A stretch of DNA of 21,173 bases from Hankyongella sp964404985. GTDB taxonomy: Bacteria; Pseudomonadota; Alphaproteobacteria; Sphingomonadales; Sphingomonadaceae. Location: contig CAYOMD010000033.1 of the NCBI GenBank assembly GCA_964404985.1, positions 1-21,173 on the forward strand, given 5' to 3'. Made by a program: the position numbers and the translations under genes. Positions 1 through 8,757 of this stretch are shown here, one piece after another; the stretch's first letter is position 1, and each line of letters starts with the position of its first letter. The notes below the pieces were generated by a model. That model was not told where the DNA came from and searched no databases. It was given only the letters and a program-made list of their open reading frames with translations.

Positions 1-1695
1 CCGCTCGTTGACGAAGCGGCTTTTCTGATCGTCGACATATTCGCCGGGCCACGCGCACAGCAGGTAGTAATTGAGCGCTGGGCGGCACTTGGAGCAGCCA
101 TCCGGGGTCGACCAGTGGAGTTCCTGCATGACCTGCGGGATCGACCGGAATCCGCGCTCCACGATCGCGGGGCGCACGTCATCGTGGCCGAAGCTGGTGC
201 AGCCGCACAGCGTCTTGGCGCTTTCCTCGACCCCGTCGCCCAGCGTCAGCGCGAGCAGGCGTTCGACGAGGTCCGTGCACGATCCGCAGCTGGCTGACGC
301 CTTGCACCCGGCGCGCACCGCATCGAGGCTCGCCGCGCCGCCGGTGATGCAGGCGACCACCTTGCCCTTGGACACGCCGTTGCAGCCGCAGATTTCTGCG
401 TCGTCCGAAAGTGCTGCAACGGCGGCGTTAGGGTCCGCGAGCGCGCCCCCGGCGGCGAAGGCCTGCCCGAAGATCAGCGCCTCGCGGATGTCGGAGACGT
501 CCTGCTGCTGCCGGAGCAGATCGAAATACCAGTTGCCGTCCTGCGTATCGCCATACAGCACCGCGCCGACGACGCGGTCGTCCTTCACCACCACGCGCTT
601 GTAAATCCCACGCGCTGCATCGCGCAGGACAATGTCCTCGCATCCCTCGCCACCGCTGAAGTCGCCGGCGGAGAAGACATCGACGCCCGAGACCTTGAGC
701 TTGGTCGAGGTGACCGAGCCTTCATAGCCCTTGGGGCTGGCGGCCAGCCCTGCGGCGAGCGCGCGGCACATCTCCCAGATCGGCGCGACAAGGCCGTAGC
801 ACGCCCCGCGATGCTGCACGCATTCGCCCACGGCAAGGATCGCCGGATCGCTGGTGACCATGTCGTCATCGACGATGATCCCGCGCTCGACCGCCAGCCC
901 GCTGGCCTTGGCGAGAGTGCCGTTGGGCCGGATGCCGACCGCCATGACCACCAGATCGGCGGGGATTTCGGTGCCGTCCTTCAATCGGACGCCGCCCACG
1001 CGCCCGTCCTGTTCGATGATTTCGGCGGTGTCCGCACCGGTCAGGATCGTCATCCCCCGGCCTTCCAGCTCGGACTTGAGGAGATAGCCCGCCGCCTCGT
1101 CGAGCTGGCGTTCCATCAGGGTGGGCATCAGGTGAACGACCGTCACTGCCATGCCGCGCAAGCTGAGACCGTGCGCCGCTTCGAGCCCGAGCAATCCGCC
1201 GCCGATCACCACCGCCCTGCTGCTGGTCTCGGCCGCGGCGAGCATCGTCTCGACATCGTCAAGATCGCGGAAGGTGACGACGCCGGGCAGATCCTTGCCC
1301 GGCACCGGGATCACAAACGGATCAGACCCCGTGGCGATCAGCAGCCGATCATAGCTTTCGATCCGCCCGCCGCGCGAGACCACCTGCTGTGCGGCGCGAT
1401 CAATATGCACCACCGGATCGCCGCTGACGAGAGTGATGCCATTGTCGGCATACCATTCGGCGGTGTTGATCACGATCTCATCGAAGCTCTTCTCTCCCGC
1501 CAGCACGGGGGAGAGCATGATGCGATTGTAATTGACCCTTGGCTCTGCCCCGAAGATCGTGATCGCCCAGCGGTCCGGTTCGAGCGCGAGGATTTCCTCC
1601 ACCGCGCGGCACCCGGCCATGCCGTTGCCGATCACGACAAGCCGTTCCTTGGCGTCAGCGTGGCGGGGTGCCGGGATGCTGGTTTGCAGGTTCAC
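1..1695 (-). CDS. nirB: NADH-dependent nitrite reductase large subunit NirB, C-terminal part outside window
   Basis: Assimilatory nitrite reductase large subunit, which moves electrons from NADH through FAD, a [2Fe-2S] centre and siroheme/[4Fe-4S] to reduce nitrite to ammonium in the cytoplasm. The frame is open from a GTG at 1695 to the left edge (565 codons; NirB is usually over 800 aa), so the siroheme half is missing from the window. Seen: an N-terminal FAD-binding GNGMAG motif, an NAD-binding GGGLLG motif near residue 150, and a BFD-like [2Fe-2S] cysteine cluster (CGC near residue 436, CGSC near 470), followed by a second CGCT segment. The GTG start is chosen because GGAGA lies 6 nt upstream and no ATG lies nearby in frame. 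It starts 36 bp after the porin stop, so it is probably the next gene of the nrt operon. A nitrate reductase gene may lie further left, which is inference. Confidence 0.95.
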   Translation of the reverse strand, partial: MNLQTSIPAPRHADAKERLVVIGNGMAGCRAVEEILALEPDRWAITIFGAEPRVNYNRIMLSPVLAGEKSFDEIVINTAEWYADNGITLVSGDPVVHIDRAAQQVVSRGGRIESYDRLLIATGSDPFVIPVPGKDLPGVVTFRDLDDVETMLAAAETSSRAVVIGGGLLGLEAAHGLSLRGMAVTVVHLMPTLMERQLDEAAGYLLKSELEGRGMTILTGADTAEIIEQDGRVGGVRLKDGTEIPADLVVMAVGIRPNGTLAKASGLAVERGIIVDDDMVTSDPAILAVGECVQHRGACYGLVAPIWEMCRALAAGLAASPKGYEGSVTSTKLKVSGVDVFSAGDFSGGEGCEDIVLRDAARGIYKRVVVKDDRVVGAVLYGDTQDGNWYFDLLRQQQDVSDIREALIFGQAFAAGGALADPNAAVAALSDDAEICGCNGVSKGKVVACITGGAASLDAVRAGCKASASCGSCTDLVERLLALTLGDGVEESAKTLCGCTSFGHDDVRPAIVERGFRSIPQVMQELHWSTPDGCSKCRPALNYYLLCAWPGEYVDDQKSRFVNER

Positions 1696-1731
1696 TTGGG
1701 TTCTCCGTTGATGCGGGGCAGAGCGCCGGGC

Positions 1732-2943
1732 TCAGAAGCTGACTTCGGCCTGGAGGGTGAAGCGGGTGGTGTCGGGGCCGAAGCCTTGGGTCTGGTAGTT
1801 GCCGTATTTCGCCAGCAGGCCGACATCGCCGATCTTGAAGCTCACCACACCGTCGACTTCGGTGCCGTAATCCAGCCCGCCGAAGTCGCTGTCGAATTCG
1901 TGATAGGTCGCCTCTACGGTCAAGCCGCTGGGCAAGCCCTTGATCGCGAACTTCTTCGAAAGGCGGACGTTGCTGTCGCGCACGCCACCCGCCGGGGTGA
2001 TGAGGAACAGGTCGGCATAGCCTTGGAAGGCGTGGGCCGTGGCGAGCGGGGTCTGGAACGCGGCGCGCCCGCCATCGCTGCCCAGCTCTTCATACTGGGC
2101 GCGCAAGGTGAAGCCCGCGTAGGCCACGCTGCCTTCGGCGAGGAAGTAATCCGCGCTGAAATTGACCGGGTTACGCCCGGTATCGCGCTCGTTGGCGTAG
2201 CCGCCCTTCAGGCCGATCTTGGCCTTGCCGGCCGGGATCGTCGCGGTGACGGTCGCGCCATAGGTCTGGCTCGAAAAGGCAAGGCGGGTGTCGTAATCAT
2301 ACTCGTAGCGGAAGGCGACGATGCGCACCGGATCGAACACGGCGGCGACCTTGGTTAACAGGAAATCGCCTTCGAATTCCTGGTTCGGGCTCTTCGATCC
2401 GAAGATCGTGCGCTGGCTGATGGCATAGGTCTGGTCGATCTCGACCGGGCCGAGCTTGCCGATCGCGCGCACTGCATCGAAGGTCTGCTCGTTCTGCCGC
2501 CAGATGACGTTGCCGATGAAGCGCGCGTTCTCGTGGATGATCCGCTGGCGGCCCACGGTGGCGGAGAAATCCTTGGCGGCATAGCCGATGCTGAGCCGGT
2601 TGAGCTCGGTCGTGTCGGGATCGGCGATGACGGGGAAGGGCTCCACCCCGTTGCCGGGGATGGTGTCGTTGAAATCATCCTCCAGTGCGCGGGTGAACTC
2701 GCCCTCGGCAATCAGCGAGAAGCCTTTTGCCTTCAGCTCCGCCCCCAGGCGGGTGTGGACCGTGATCGAGGTGGCGGTGTCCGGGAAGTTCGACTGGTCA
2801 TTGGTTTCCAGCCGCAGCCGCGCATCGACAATCGGGTCCAGAGTAACATCCTCGCCGATCTTCTGCGGGGCAAGTGGCCCGGCCAGCGCGGGCGTGGAAG
2901 TGACGGCAAGGACAGCGGCACAGGCGAGAAATTTCGAACGCAT
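1732..2943 (-). CDS. alginate-export-type outer membrane porin of the nitrate operon
   Basis: Predicted outer-membrane beta-barrel of 403 aa. A signal peptide is clear at the start (MRSKFLACAAVLAV, then alanine-rich up to a TPALAG cleavage region). The mature part is built of alternating amphipathic strands with many aromatic and charged residues and ends in a terminal Phe (QAEVSF), typical of barrels inserted by the BAM machinery. It resembles alginate-export-family porins often found in nitrate-assimilation loci of sphingomonads (recollection, not a search). From its position it probably lets nitrate or nitrite through the outer membrane. An in-frame extension of about 40 codons exists upstream, but the start at 2943 is preferred because a G-rich AAAGGGGG Shine-Dalgarno precedes it and the signal peptide begins there. 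Substrate is not shown by sequence. Confidence 0.8.
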   Translation of the reverse strand: MRSKFLACAAVLAVTSTPALAGPLAPQKIGEDVTLDPIVDARLRLETNDQSNFPDTATSITVHTRLGAELKAKGFSLIAEGEFTRALEDDFNDTIPGNGVEPFPVIADPDTTELNRLSIGYAAKDFSATVGRQRIIHENARFIGNVIWRQNEQTFDAVRAIGKLGPVEIDQTYAISQRTIFGSKSPNQEFEGDFLLTKVAAVFDPVRIVAFRYEYDYDTRLAFSSQTYGATVTATIPAGKAKIGLKGGYANERDTGRNPVNFSADYFLAEGSVAYAGFTLRAQYEELGSDGGRAAFQTPLATAHAFQGYADLFLITPAGGVRDSNVRLSKKFAIKGLPSGLTVEATYHEFDSDFGGLDYGTEVDGVVSFKIGDVGLLAKYGNYQTQGFGPDTTRFTLQAEVSF

Positions 2944-3104
2944 CAAGACCCCCTTTGCGCCGCCGTTGAGCGGTCGCATCGTGCTAACGGGAAGCCGAGC
3001 ATCGTTGCCCGAACAGTGGTGACCCATGCGGGCCGCCGGAGAGGCGTGGCTGACAGAGCGCGGCGCCATTGCCGCAACTCACCACGTGGAAGCGGTGGGC
3101 CCGG

Positions 3105-4790
3105 TCAGGCAGCTTTGGTCGCCGGGCCGTGGTCATATTCGGCAAGGAATTGCAGCACCTCCTGCCGGTATTGGTAGAACTGCGGGTGTTCGAGCAGCTC
3201 CTTGCGATTGCGCGGGCGAGGCAGGTCGACCGTCAGGATCTTGCCGATCGTGGCGCGCGGCCCGTTGGTCATCATCACCACCCGGTCAGCCAGCAGAATC
3301 GCCTCGTCCACGTCATGGGTCACCATGATCGCGGTCACCTTGGTGCGGTTCCAGGTTTCGACCAGCACGTCCTGCAAATCCCAGCGCGTAAGGCTGTCGA
3401 GCATCCCGAAGGGCTCATCAAGCAGCAGCAGCCGCGGTGAAAGCGCGAAGGCGCGCGCGATGCCAACCCGCTGGCGCATCCCGTTCGACATTTCGGCGGC
3501 CATCTTGTCCGTGGCATCGCCAAGGCCGACCCGGTCGAGATAGTAATCGATGATGTCGGCCCGCTCGGCCTTGGCGGCGTGGGGGTAAACCCGCTCCACC
3601 CCCAGCGCGACATTCTCGCGCGCGGTCAGCCAGGGCATCAGGCTGGGGGCCTGGAACACCACCGCCTTGTCGGGCCCTGCGGCGGTGATCTCGCGGTTGT
3701 CGAGCACGATCCCGCCGCCGCTGATCGCATTGAGGCCTGCCGCCATCGACAGCACAGTCGATTTGCCGCAGCCCGAATGGCCGATCAGCGAGATGAACTC
3801 GCCCCGGTCCATCAGCAGGTTGAAATCCTCGACCACCTTCAGCGGGCCCTTGGGGGTGGGGTAGACCTTGTCGAGCCGGAAAAACTCCAGATAGCGCTTG
3901 TCGACCGCACTGCGGGCCGCATCGCGATAGGCCTGCGGCGGGGGCGCAAGGTCGAGCGGGGTGACATTGGGCAGGGCAACCGTGCTTTCGCCCACGCTGC
4001 CGCTCTGCTCATTCAGCGCGCCGAGATAGTCGACGATCTCCTTGCGCAGCCGCTGGTAGGTGGCATCGGCGTTGACCCCTTCGCGGTCGCGCGGGCGCGC
4101 CACATCGACTTGCCAGATCTGACCGATCCGCGCGGCCGGTGCCGGAGTCAGCACCGCCACCCTGTCTGCCAGCAACAAGGCCTCGTCCACATCATTGGTG
4201 ACAAGCAGGATGGTGCGGCCCTCCTCCTTGCGAATACGCTCGATCTCGTCCTGCAGTTTTGCGCGGGTGAGCGCGTCGAGCGCCGAGAGCGGCTCGTCCA
4301 GCAGCAGGATTTCGGGCTCCATCGCCAGTGCGCGCGCCACCGCGACCCGTTGACGCATCCCGCCCGAAAGCTGCGCGGGCTTGCGGTCCATTGCGTGGCC
4401 GAGCCCGACCAGCTCGACCTTCTGGCGCACCAGCGCGCGGCGTTCGGCCTTGCTGCGGGTCTTGTGGACCGCATCGACCGCGAGTGTCACGTTGCCTTCG
4501 ACCGTAAGCCAAGGGAACAGCGAATAGGACTGGAAGACGAGGCCCCGTTCCCGGTCAGGCCCGTCAATCGGCTTGCCCCGCAAGGTCATGGTGCCGCCGT
4601 CCGGCTCCACCAGCCCGGCGAGCGCGCTGATCAGCGTGGTTTTGCCTGCCCCGGAAAAGCCGAGGATCGCCACGAACTCGCCCTCGGCCACATCAAGGTC
4701 GATGCCGCCCAGCACCTCGGTGACGCCGCCGGTCTTGCCGACATAGGACTTGGTAAGGCCGCGCAGGGAAAGGAATGGAGTGTCGCTCAT
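3105..4790 (-). CDS. nitrate ABC transporter ATPase with two fused nucleotide-binding domains (NrtC/NrtD-like)
   Basis: A 561-aa protein carrying two complete ABC ATPase domains of the nitrate/taurine importer type; it should energise NrtB. Domain 1: Walker A GFSGAGKTT (44-52), signature LSGGMRQR (141-148), Walker B LLLDEP with Glu166. Domain 2: Walker A GHSGCGKST (337-345), signature MSNGMRQR (434-441), LLLLDEP with Glu459, and H-loop His492 in VTHDVDEA. In domain 1 the H-loop histidine is replaced by Asn199 (VTNDVDEA), so the two sites are not equivalent. A linker of about 70 residues joins them. In cyanobacteria NrtC and NrtD are separate proteins; here both ATPases are one chain and the solute-binding-like domain of NrtC is absent. 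The ATG at 4790 follows a GAGGAGG Shine-Dalgarno and lies 10 bp after the nrtB stop, which suggests translational coupling. Confidence 0.93.
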   Translation of the reverse strand: MSDTPFLSLRGLTKSYVGKTGGVTEVLGGIDLDVAEGEFVAILGFSGAGKTTLISALAGLVEPDGGTMTLRGKPIDGPDRERGLVFQSYSLFPWLTVEGNVTLAVDAVHKTRSKAERRALVRQKVELVGLGHAMDRKPAQLSGGMRQRVAVARALAMEPEILLLDEPLSALDALTRAKLQDEIERIRKEEGRTILLVTNDVDEALLLADRVAVLTPAPAARIGQIWQVDVARPRDREGVNADATYQRLRKEIVDYLGALNEQSGSVGESTVALPNVTPLDLAPPPQAYRDAARSAVDKRYLEFFRLDKVYPTPKGPLKVVEDFNLLMDRGEFISLIGHSGCGKSTVLSMAAGLNAISGGGIVLDNREITAAGPDKAVVFQAPSLMPWLTARENVALGVERVYPHAAKAERADIIDYYLDRVGLGDATDKMAAEMSNGMRQRVGIARAFALSPRLLLLDEPFGMLDSLTRWDLQDVLVETWNRTKVTAIMVTHDVDEAILLADRVVMMTNGPRATIGKILTVDLPRPRNRKELLEHPQFYQYRQEVLQFLAEYDHGPATKAA

Positions 4791-4800
4791 GCCCGCCTCC

Positions 4801-5865
4801 TCAGACCGTGCGGTTCTTGGAGACGAGGCCTTGCAGCGCCATCATCACCCGGTCGAGCAGGAAGCCGATCAGCCCGATCACGATCACCGCGAACATGATC
4901 CGCGCGAGGCTCTGCGAAGAACCGTTCTGGAACTCGTCCCACACGAACTTGCCAAGGCCCGGGTTCTGCGCGAGCATTTCCGCCGCGATCAGCACCATCC
5001 AGCCCACGCCCAGCGACAGGCGCATACCGGTGAAGATATAGGGCAGCGATGCCGGCAGAACGAGCTTGGTCAGCTTGTCGAACCAGCCCAGCCGCAGCAC
5101 CTTGCCGACATTGAGCAGGTCCTTGTCGATCGAACTGGTGCCGACCGCCGTGTTGATCAGTGTCGGCCACAGCGAACACAGCATCACCACCAGCGCCGAG
5201 ATCACAAACGCCTTGGGCAGCAGCGGATCGGCGCTGGTGATCATCGCCGAAATCACCATCGTGACAATCGGCAGCCAGGCGAGCGGGCTGACCGGTTTCA
5301 TGATCTGCACCAGCGGGTTGATCGCCGCGTTGAACCGCTTGCTCAGCCCCGCCATCAACCCGATCGGCACCGCCAGCAGCGTTGCCAGCGCAAAGCCAAG
5401 GGCAACGGTCTTCAGCGAGGTCAGGATCTGGTCGAGGAAGGTCGGCGATCCCGAATATTCGAAATCGCTGATCGCCGCGACATTGCCCGATGCTCTTGCT
5501 GCGGCATTGCTGGCTTCCTGCTGGGCATAGAAGGCTGCTTCGGCATCGTTGGCTGCGGCATATTCGCCGTAGAGGCCCGCGCCTGCCTTGGCGACCTCGA
5601 ACGGCCCGGGAAGCGTGCCGAGCGAGGTATCGACCTGCGGAGCGAGCAGCGCCCATGCGCCGAGGAACGCCAGAATCCCGATCACCGGCCACAGCAGGGC
5701 AAGTGCCTGCTCCTTGACCTTGGCCGCAAGCGGGTTGCCAGCGGGTGCCTTTTCCGCAGGCATTCCGGCAGCTTCGTCATCGGTCGGAGCGGTCATTGAT
5801 GCCGCGCCGGTCTTGTCCGCGGGTTCTGAGGCATCGGACAGGGGTTGTGCATATGCGGTGGCCAT
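4801..5865 (-). CDS. nrtB: nitrate ABC transporter permease
   Basis: Inner-membrane permease of the BPD_transp_1 family, 354 aa. It has a cytoplasmic N-terminus of about 45 residues rich in Ala, Pro and acidic residues, a first membrane helix (LALLWPVIGILAFLGAWALL), and a periplasmic stretch of about 70 residues rich in Ala, Glu and Gln. A cluster of further helices follows. The cytoplasmic EAA loop is visible around LRLGWFDKLTKLVLPASLPY, where the ATPase docks. The Ala/Glu-rich periplasmic insertion between the first and second helices looks longer than usual for NrtB. The ATG at 5865 is preferred over a GTG at 5919 because the latter would overlap the end of nrtA and GAGGA lies 8 nt before 5865. 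It is between nrtA and the ATPase gene in one operon. Confidence 0.93.
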   Translation of the reverse strand: MATAYAQPLSDASEPADKTGAASMTAPTDDEAAGMPAEKAPAGNPLAAKVKEQALALLWPVIGILAFLGAWALLAPQVDTSLGTLPGPFEVAKAGAGLYGEYAAANDAEAAFYAQQEASNAAARASGNVAAISDFEYSGSPTFLDQILTSLKTVALGFALATLLAVPIGLMAGLSKRFNAAINPLVQIMKPVSPLAWLPIVTMVISAMITSADPLLPKAFVISALVVMLCSLWPTLINTAVGTSSIDKDLLNVGKVLRLGWFDKLTKLVLPASLPYIFTGMRLSLGVGWMVLIAAEMLAQNPGLGKFVWDEFQNGSSQSLARIMFAVIVIGLIGFLLDRVMMALQGLVSKNRTV

Positions 5866-5902
5866 GATGGGGATCCTCGAGAGGGAAGGATGTCGGGCAA
5901 AA

Positions 5903-7348
5903 TCAGCCGCCGGTGACACCGGCTGCGGTGACCTTCTGGCCCTGCTTCAGGCCGATCGGGAACTTGGCGAGATAGGCATTGGGCTTGGAGCCATCGAAGG
6001 TGACGCCATCAATGAAGCCGCCCTGTTCGCCGCGAAAGCCGTTGGTTTCGGGGACGCTGTCCGCAGGGATCTTGCCATCGGCCACCAGTTTCTTGGCAGC
6101 GGCAAGGTAAAGGTCAGGGCGATAGACCGCCTTGGCGGTATCGAAATACCACTGGTCGTCCTTGTCGCTGGCGATCTGCCCCCAGCGGCGCATCTGAGTG
6201 AGATACCAGACCGCGTCCGAATAGAACGGGTAGCCCGCATACTTGTCGAAGAAGATGTTGAAGCCCTTGGCTTCGCGGGTATCGCCCGGCGCGAAGGTGA
6301 ATACCCCGGTCATCGATGCCGCGATCACCGCTGCATCGGCGCCCACGTAGTTCGGGCGGCTGAGGATTTCGACCGCTTCCTTGCGGTTCTTGCCCCCGTC
6401 AGCATCAAGCCAAGCTTGCGCCTTGATGATCGCGCGCAACAGCGCAGCAGTGGTCGCGGGGTTCTTTTCGGCAAAGTCCTTGCGCAGACCCAGCACCTTC
6501 TCCGGGTTGTTGTTCCAGATTTCGTTATCGGTGATAATCGGCACGCCGATCTTCTTGGCGACCGCCGCCTGGTTCCACGGCTCGCCCACGCTGTAACCCT
6601 CGATCGTGCCCGCTTCGAGGGTTGCTGGCATCTGCGGCGGCGGGGTGACCGACAGCTTGACGTCCGCCCCGACCACGCCCTGCACATCACCTTCGGTGTA
6701 GTAGCCGGGGTTGAGGCCCCCGGCGGCGAGCCAGTAGCGGATTTCGTAATTGTGGGTGCTGACCGGGAAGACCATGCCCATGTTGAAGGGCTTGCCCTCG
6801 GCCTTAAACTTGGCGACGACCGGCTTGAGCACGCTGGCCGGGATCGGGTGGGTGGGCTTGCCGCCCGCATCCTTGGGCAGGCCCGGTTCGATCATGCCCC
6901 AGACCTTGTTCGACACCGTGATGGCATTGCCGTTGAGATCGAGGCTGAGCGGCGCGATCAGATCGGCCTTGGTCCCGTAACCAATGGTCGCGGCAATCGG
7001 CTGCCCGGCGAGCATGTGCGCCCCGTCCAACTGTCCCGCGATCACCCCATCGAGCAGCACCTTCCAGTTCGCCTGCGGCTCAAGCGTGACGTTGAGGCCT
7101 TCCTCGGCAAAGAAGCCTTTCTCCTTGGCGATGGCGAGCGGCGCCATGTCGGTGAGCTTGATGAAGCCGAGCTTGAGGTTGGGCTTCTCGATTGCGCCAT
7201 CGACCGTTGCGGCCACGACATTCTCGCCCGAACCATCCGCCGATGCCCCGCATCCGGCGAGCGCCACACTGGCTAGGACCGCAGCGATCAGCCCGCGCCG
7301 GTCGAATGAGAAGTGCCCCTTGATGTGCCGGGTGGGTGTCATTGTCAT
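5903..7348 (-). CDS. nrtA: nitrate-binding lipoprotein (NrtA/CmpA family)
   Basis: Periplasmic solute-binding component of the nitrate importer, 481 aa. The N-terminus has a lipoprotein signal (LIAAVLASVALAGC, lipid-anchored Cys33) preceded by Arg17-Arg18, which could make it a Tat substrate (weak). The mature part has the NrtA/NasS family hallmarks: LGFIKLTDMAPLAIAKEKG, the GAHMLAGQP segment, LNGNAITVSN, YEIRYWLAAGG, and GYSVGEPWN, which in the family line the anion pocket. Its relative NasS, encoded next to it, shares these landmarks but has no signal peptide. Two ATGs (7348 and 7342) can be used; AAGGA lies 3 and 9 nt upstream respectively, so 7342 is equally plausible. It is the first gene after the leader terminator and so should be controlled by NasT. 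Confidence 0.95.
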   Translation of the reverse strand: MTMTPTRHIKGHFSFDRRGLIAAVLASVALAGCGASADGSGENVVAATVDGAIEKPNLKLGFIKLTDMAPLAIAKEKGFFAEEGLNVTLEPQANWKVLLDGVIAGQLDGAHMLAGQPIAATIGYGTKADLIAPLSLDLNGNAITVSNKVWGMIEPGLPKDAGGKPTHPIPASVLKPVVAKFKAEGKPFNMGMVFPVSTHNYEIRYWLAAGGLNPGYYTEGDVQGVVGADVKLSVTPPPQMPATLEAGTIEGYSVGEPWNQAAVAKKIGVPIITDNEIWNNNPEKVLGLRKDFAEKNPATTAALLRAIIKAQAWLDADGGKNRKEAVEILSRPNYVGADAAVIAASMTGVFTFAPGDTREAKGFNIFFDKYAGYPFYSDAVWYLTQMRRWGQIASDKDDQWYFDTAKAVYRPDLYLAAAKKLVADGKIPADSVPETNGFRGEQGGFIDGVTFDGSKPNAYLAKFPIGLKQGQKVTAAGVTGG

Positions 7349-7548
7349 TGGTCCTTTCGCCCCGAAATCGAACGCAAAAAAGCCGCCTCGTCGCATCCCC
7401 GGACAGGGACAAAACGGGCGGCGTCGTTGCCACAAATTTTTCGCATCACGCGAGGGAGAGTACGATTCCTACGTCGGAGCCGTGTCTCGCGTACGAATCG
7501 AATAACCCAAGTTGATGGAAATCGCAAACCCCCTTTTGCGCCGCAGCA
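7349..7548 (-). promoter_or_regulatory. leader of the nrt-nir operon, probable NasT antitermination target
   Basis: The gap between nasS and nrtA, read on the minus strand. It ends in an intrinsic terminator (separate entry) 28 nt before nrtA. Two small hairpins with six-base loops can be drawn. One is UCC-GACGUA-GGA (plus 7467-7478). The other is GUCCC-UGUCCG-GGGAU, with a 5-bp stem, inside the terminator (7395-7410). A longer pairing, ACGCGAG with CUCGCGU, encloses the first. ANTAR proteins such as NasT bind paired hexaloop hairpins near a terminator, so the layout fits. However, neither loop matches the A1/G4 loop pattern I recall for ANTAR targets. A weak sigma70-like pair, TTGCGA (7522-7527) and TATTCG (7499-7504), is 17 bp apart. 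The regulatory role is inference from context. Confidence 0.6.
7376..7422 (-). terminator. intrinsic terminator (attenuator) upstream of nrtA
   Basis: On the minus strand GCCGCC-CGU pairs with ACG-A-GGCGGC (one bulged A), closing over an inner hairpin, and is followed by six T residues. It lies between nasS and nrtA inside a co-directional operon, so it should stop transcription before the transport genes unless overridden. This is the expected place for a NasT-controlled attenuator. Confidence 0.8.
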
Positions 7549-8757
7549 TCATTTTTGCGATGCAATATATTCCGGGAGGCGGTCGGGATCGAAACTGATG
7601 CCGTCGAAAAAGGTGTTGTTTTCCATAAGCATCGTGCCCGCGTGGGTGTGGGCTTCGAGCGCCTGCGACAGGCTCCCTTCGACCTTCGAGCTCGACGTCG
7701 GCAATTGTCCCGGCATGTCGCGCAGAGCGCTGCGATAAACATCCGGGCGGAACACCCGCGCGGCGGCGTTCGCCTGCCCGGCATCATATTCCAGCCCGTC
7801 CCAGCGCACCAGCTGGCTGTAGAGCCATTCCGATTGGCTGACCCATGGGAAATTCGCTGCTTCCCGGTGCTGGAACATGAAATCGGGATAGTGCCGCGCC
7901 GCCTCGCCCTGCTTAAGCACAAGCCGATCGGAGATCGCGCGAAGCAGCAGCGTGGCGGAGGCATCGCAATATTCTGGCCGGGCGAGGATCGCGGCATTGG
8001 TTTCCCAGTTGGCCGGATCGACAAAATGCTCGCCCGCCCGGTGCATGGCGCGGATCAGCCCTTCGACCGACGGGCGGATTTCCTCCAGCCGCTCGGTCCG
8101 CAGCGCCAGCACCTTCTCCACCCCGCGCCGCCAGATTTGCGCCGTGGCGAGCACGATTTGCCCCACGCCCTTGTCCACTGCGATCGAATTCCACGGCTCG
8201 CCCACGCACGACCCATCGATCTCGCCCGCCGCCAGCGCGTCGGCGCTGAAGGGCGGGGCGACGGTGACGATCTCGATATCGACATCGGGCCGGATGCCGC
8301 ATCCGGCCAGCCAATACCGCAGCATGTAATTGTGGCTGGAATAGCGATGGACGACCCCGAAGCGCAGCCGCTCCCCCGCATCGCGCCGCCGGGCCGCAAG
8401 CGCCCTCAGCCGCCCACCAAGTTCGGTGGGATCGGACAGCGTGCCATCGCACCCAAGTTCCTGCGCAAGCCGGTTCGAGACCGTAATGGCATTGCCATTG
8501 AGCCCCAGCACAAACGGCGCGGCAATGCTTTGCGCCGGCCGGCCGCGGCCCAGCGTCGTGGCGATCGCCAAAGGAGCCAGCATGTGCGCCGCATCGCTGT
8601 GCCCGTAGAGCAGCCGGTCCAACACCGTCGCCCACGAAACATCGCGCACGAAGCTCAGCTCAAGGCCCTCTTCTGCGGCAAAGCCATGTTCCTGCGCCAG
8701 GATCGGTAGGCACGCATCGATCAGCGGCAGAAACCCGATTGTCAGCCGCTCGGTCAT
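7549..8757 (-). CDS. nasS: NasS, nitrate/nitrite sensor of the NasS-NasT pair
   Basis: A 402-aa cytoplasmic member of the NrtA/CmpA binding-protein family. It starts directly with the fold (LTIGFLPLIDACLPILAQE) and has no signal peptide, which separates the sensor NasS from the transporter protein NrtA. Shared ligand-site landmarks are visible: DAAHMLAPLA, LNGNAITVSN, NYMLRYWLAG and GSCVGEPWN. In studied proteobacteria NasS binds NasT in the absence of nitrate and frees it when nitrate or nitrite binds. Its start overlaps the nasT stop by 4 nt (ATGA at 8754-8757), so the two proteins are probably made in a fixed ratio. The stop is about 200 nt before nrtA, with the leader terminator between them. 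Confidence 0.93.
   Translation of the reverse strand: MTERLTIGFLPLIDACLPILAQEHGFAAEEGLELSFVRDVSWATVLDRLLYGHSDAAHMLAPLAIATTLGRGRPAQSIAAPFVLGLNGNAITVSNRLAQELGCDGTLSDPTELGGRLRALAARRRDAGERLRFGVVHRYSSHNYMLRYWLAGCGIRPDVDIEIVTVAPPFSADALAAGEIDGSCVGEPWNSIAVDKGVGQIVLATAQIWRRGVEKVLALRTERLEEIRPSVEGLIRAMHRAGEHFVDPANWETNAAILARPEYCDASATLLLRAISDRLVLKQGEAARHYPDFMFQHREAANFPWVSQSEWLYSQLVRWDGLEYDAGQANAAARVFRPDVYRSALRDMPGQLPTSSSKVEGSLSQALEAHTHAGTMLMENNTFFDGISFDPDRLPEYIASQK

Noticed and set aside
811..2358. Long plus-strand open frame of 515 codons
   Set aside because: It lies antisense to nirB and the porin gene, and its translation is His/Asp/Arg-rich shadow sequence. The minus-strand proteins carry clear motifs. 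The same holds for plus-strand frames at 3579-4898, 4750-5799, 5588-7276 and 7555-8709.
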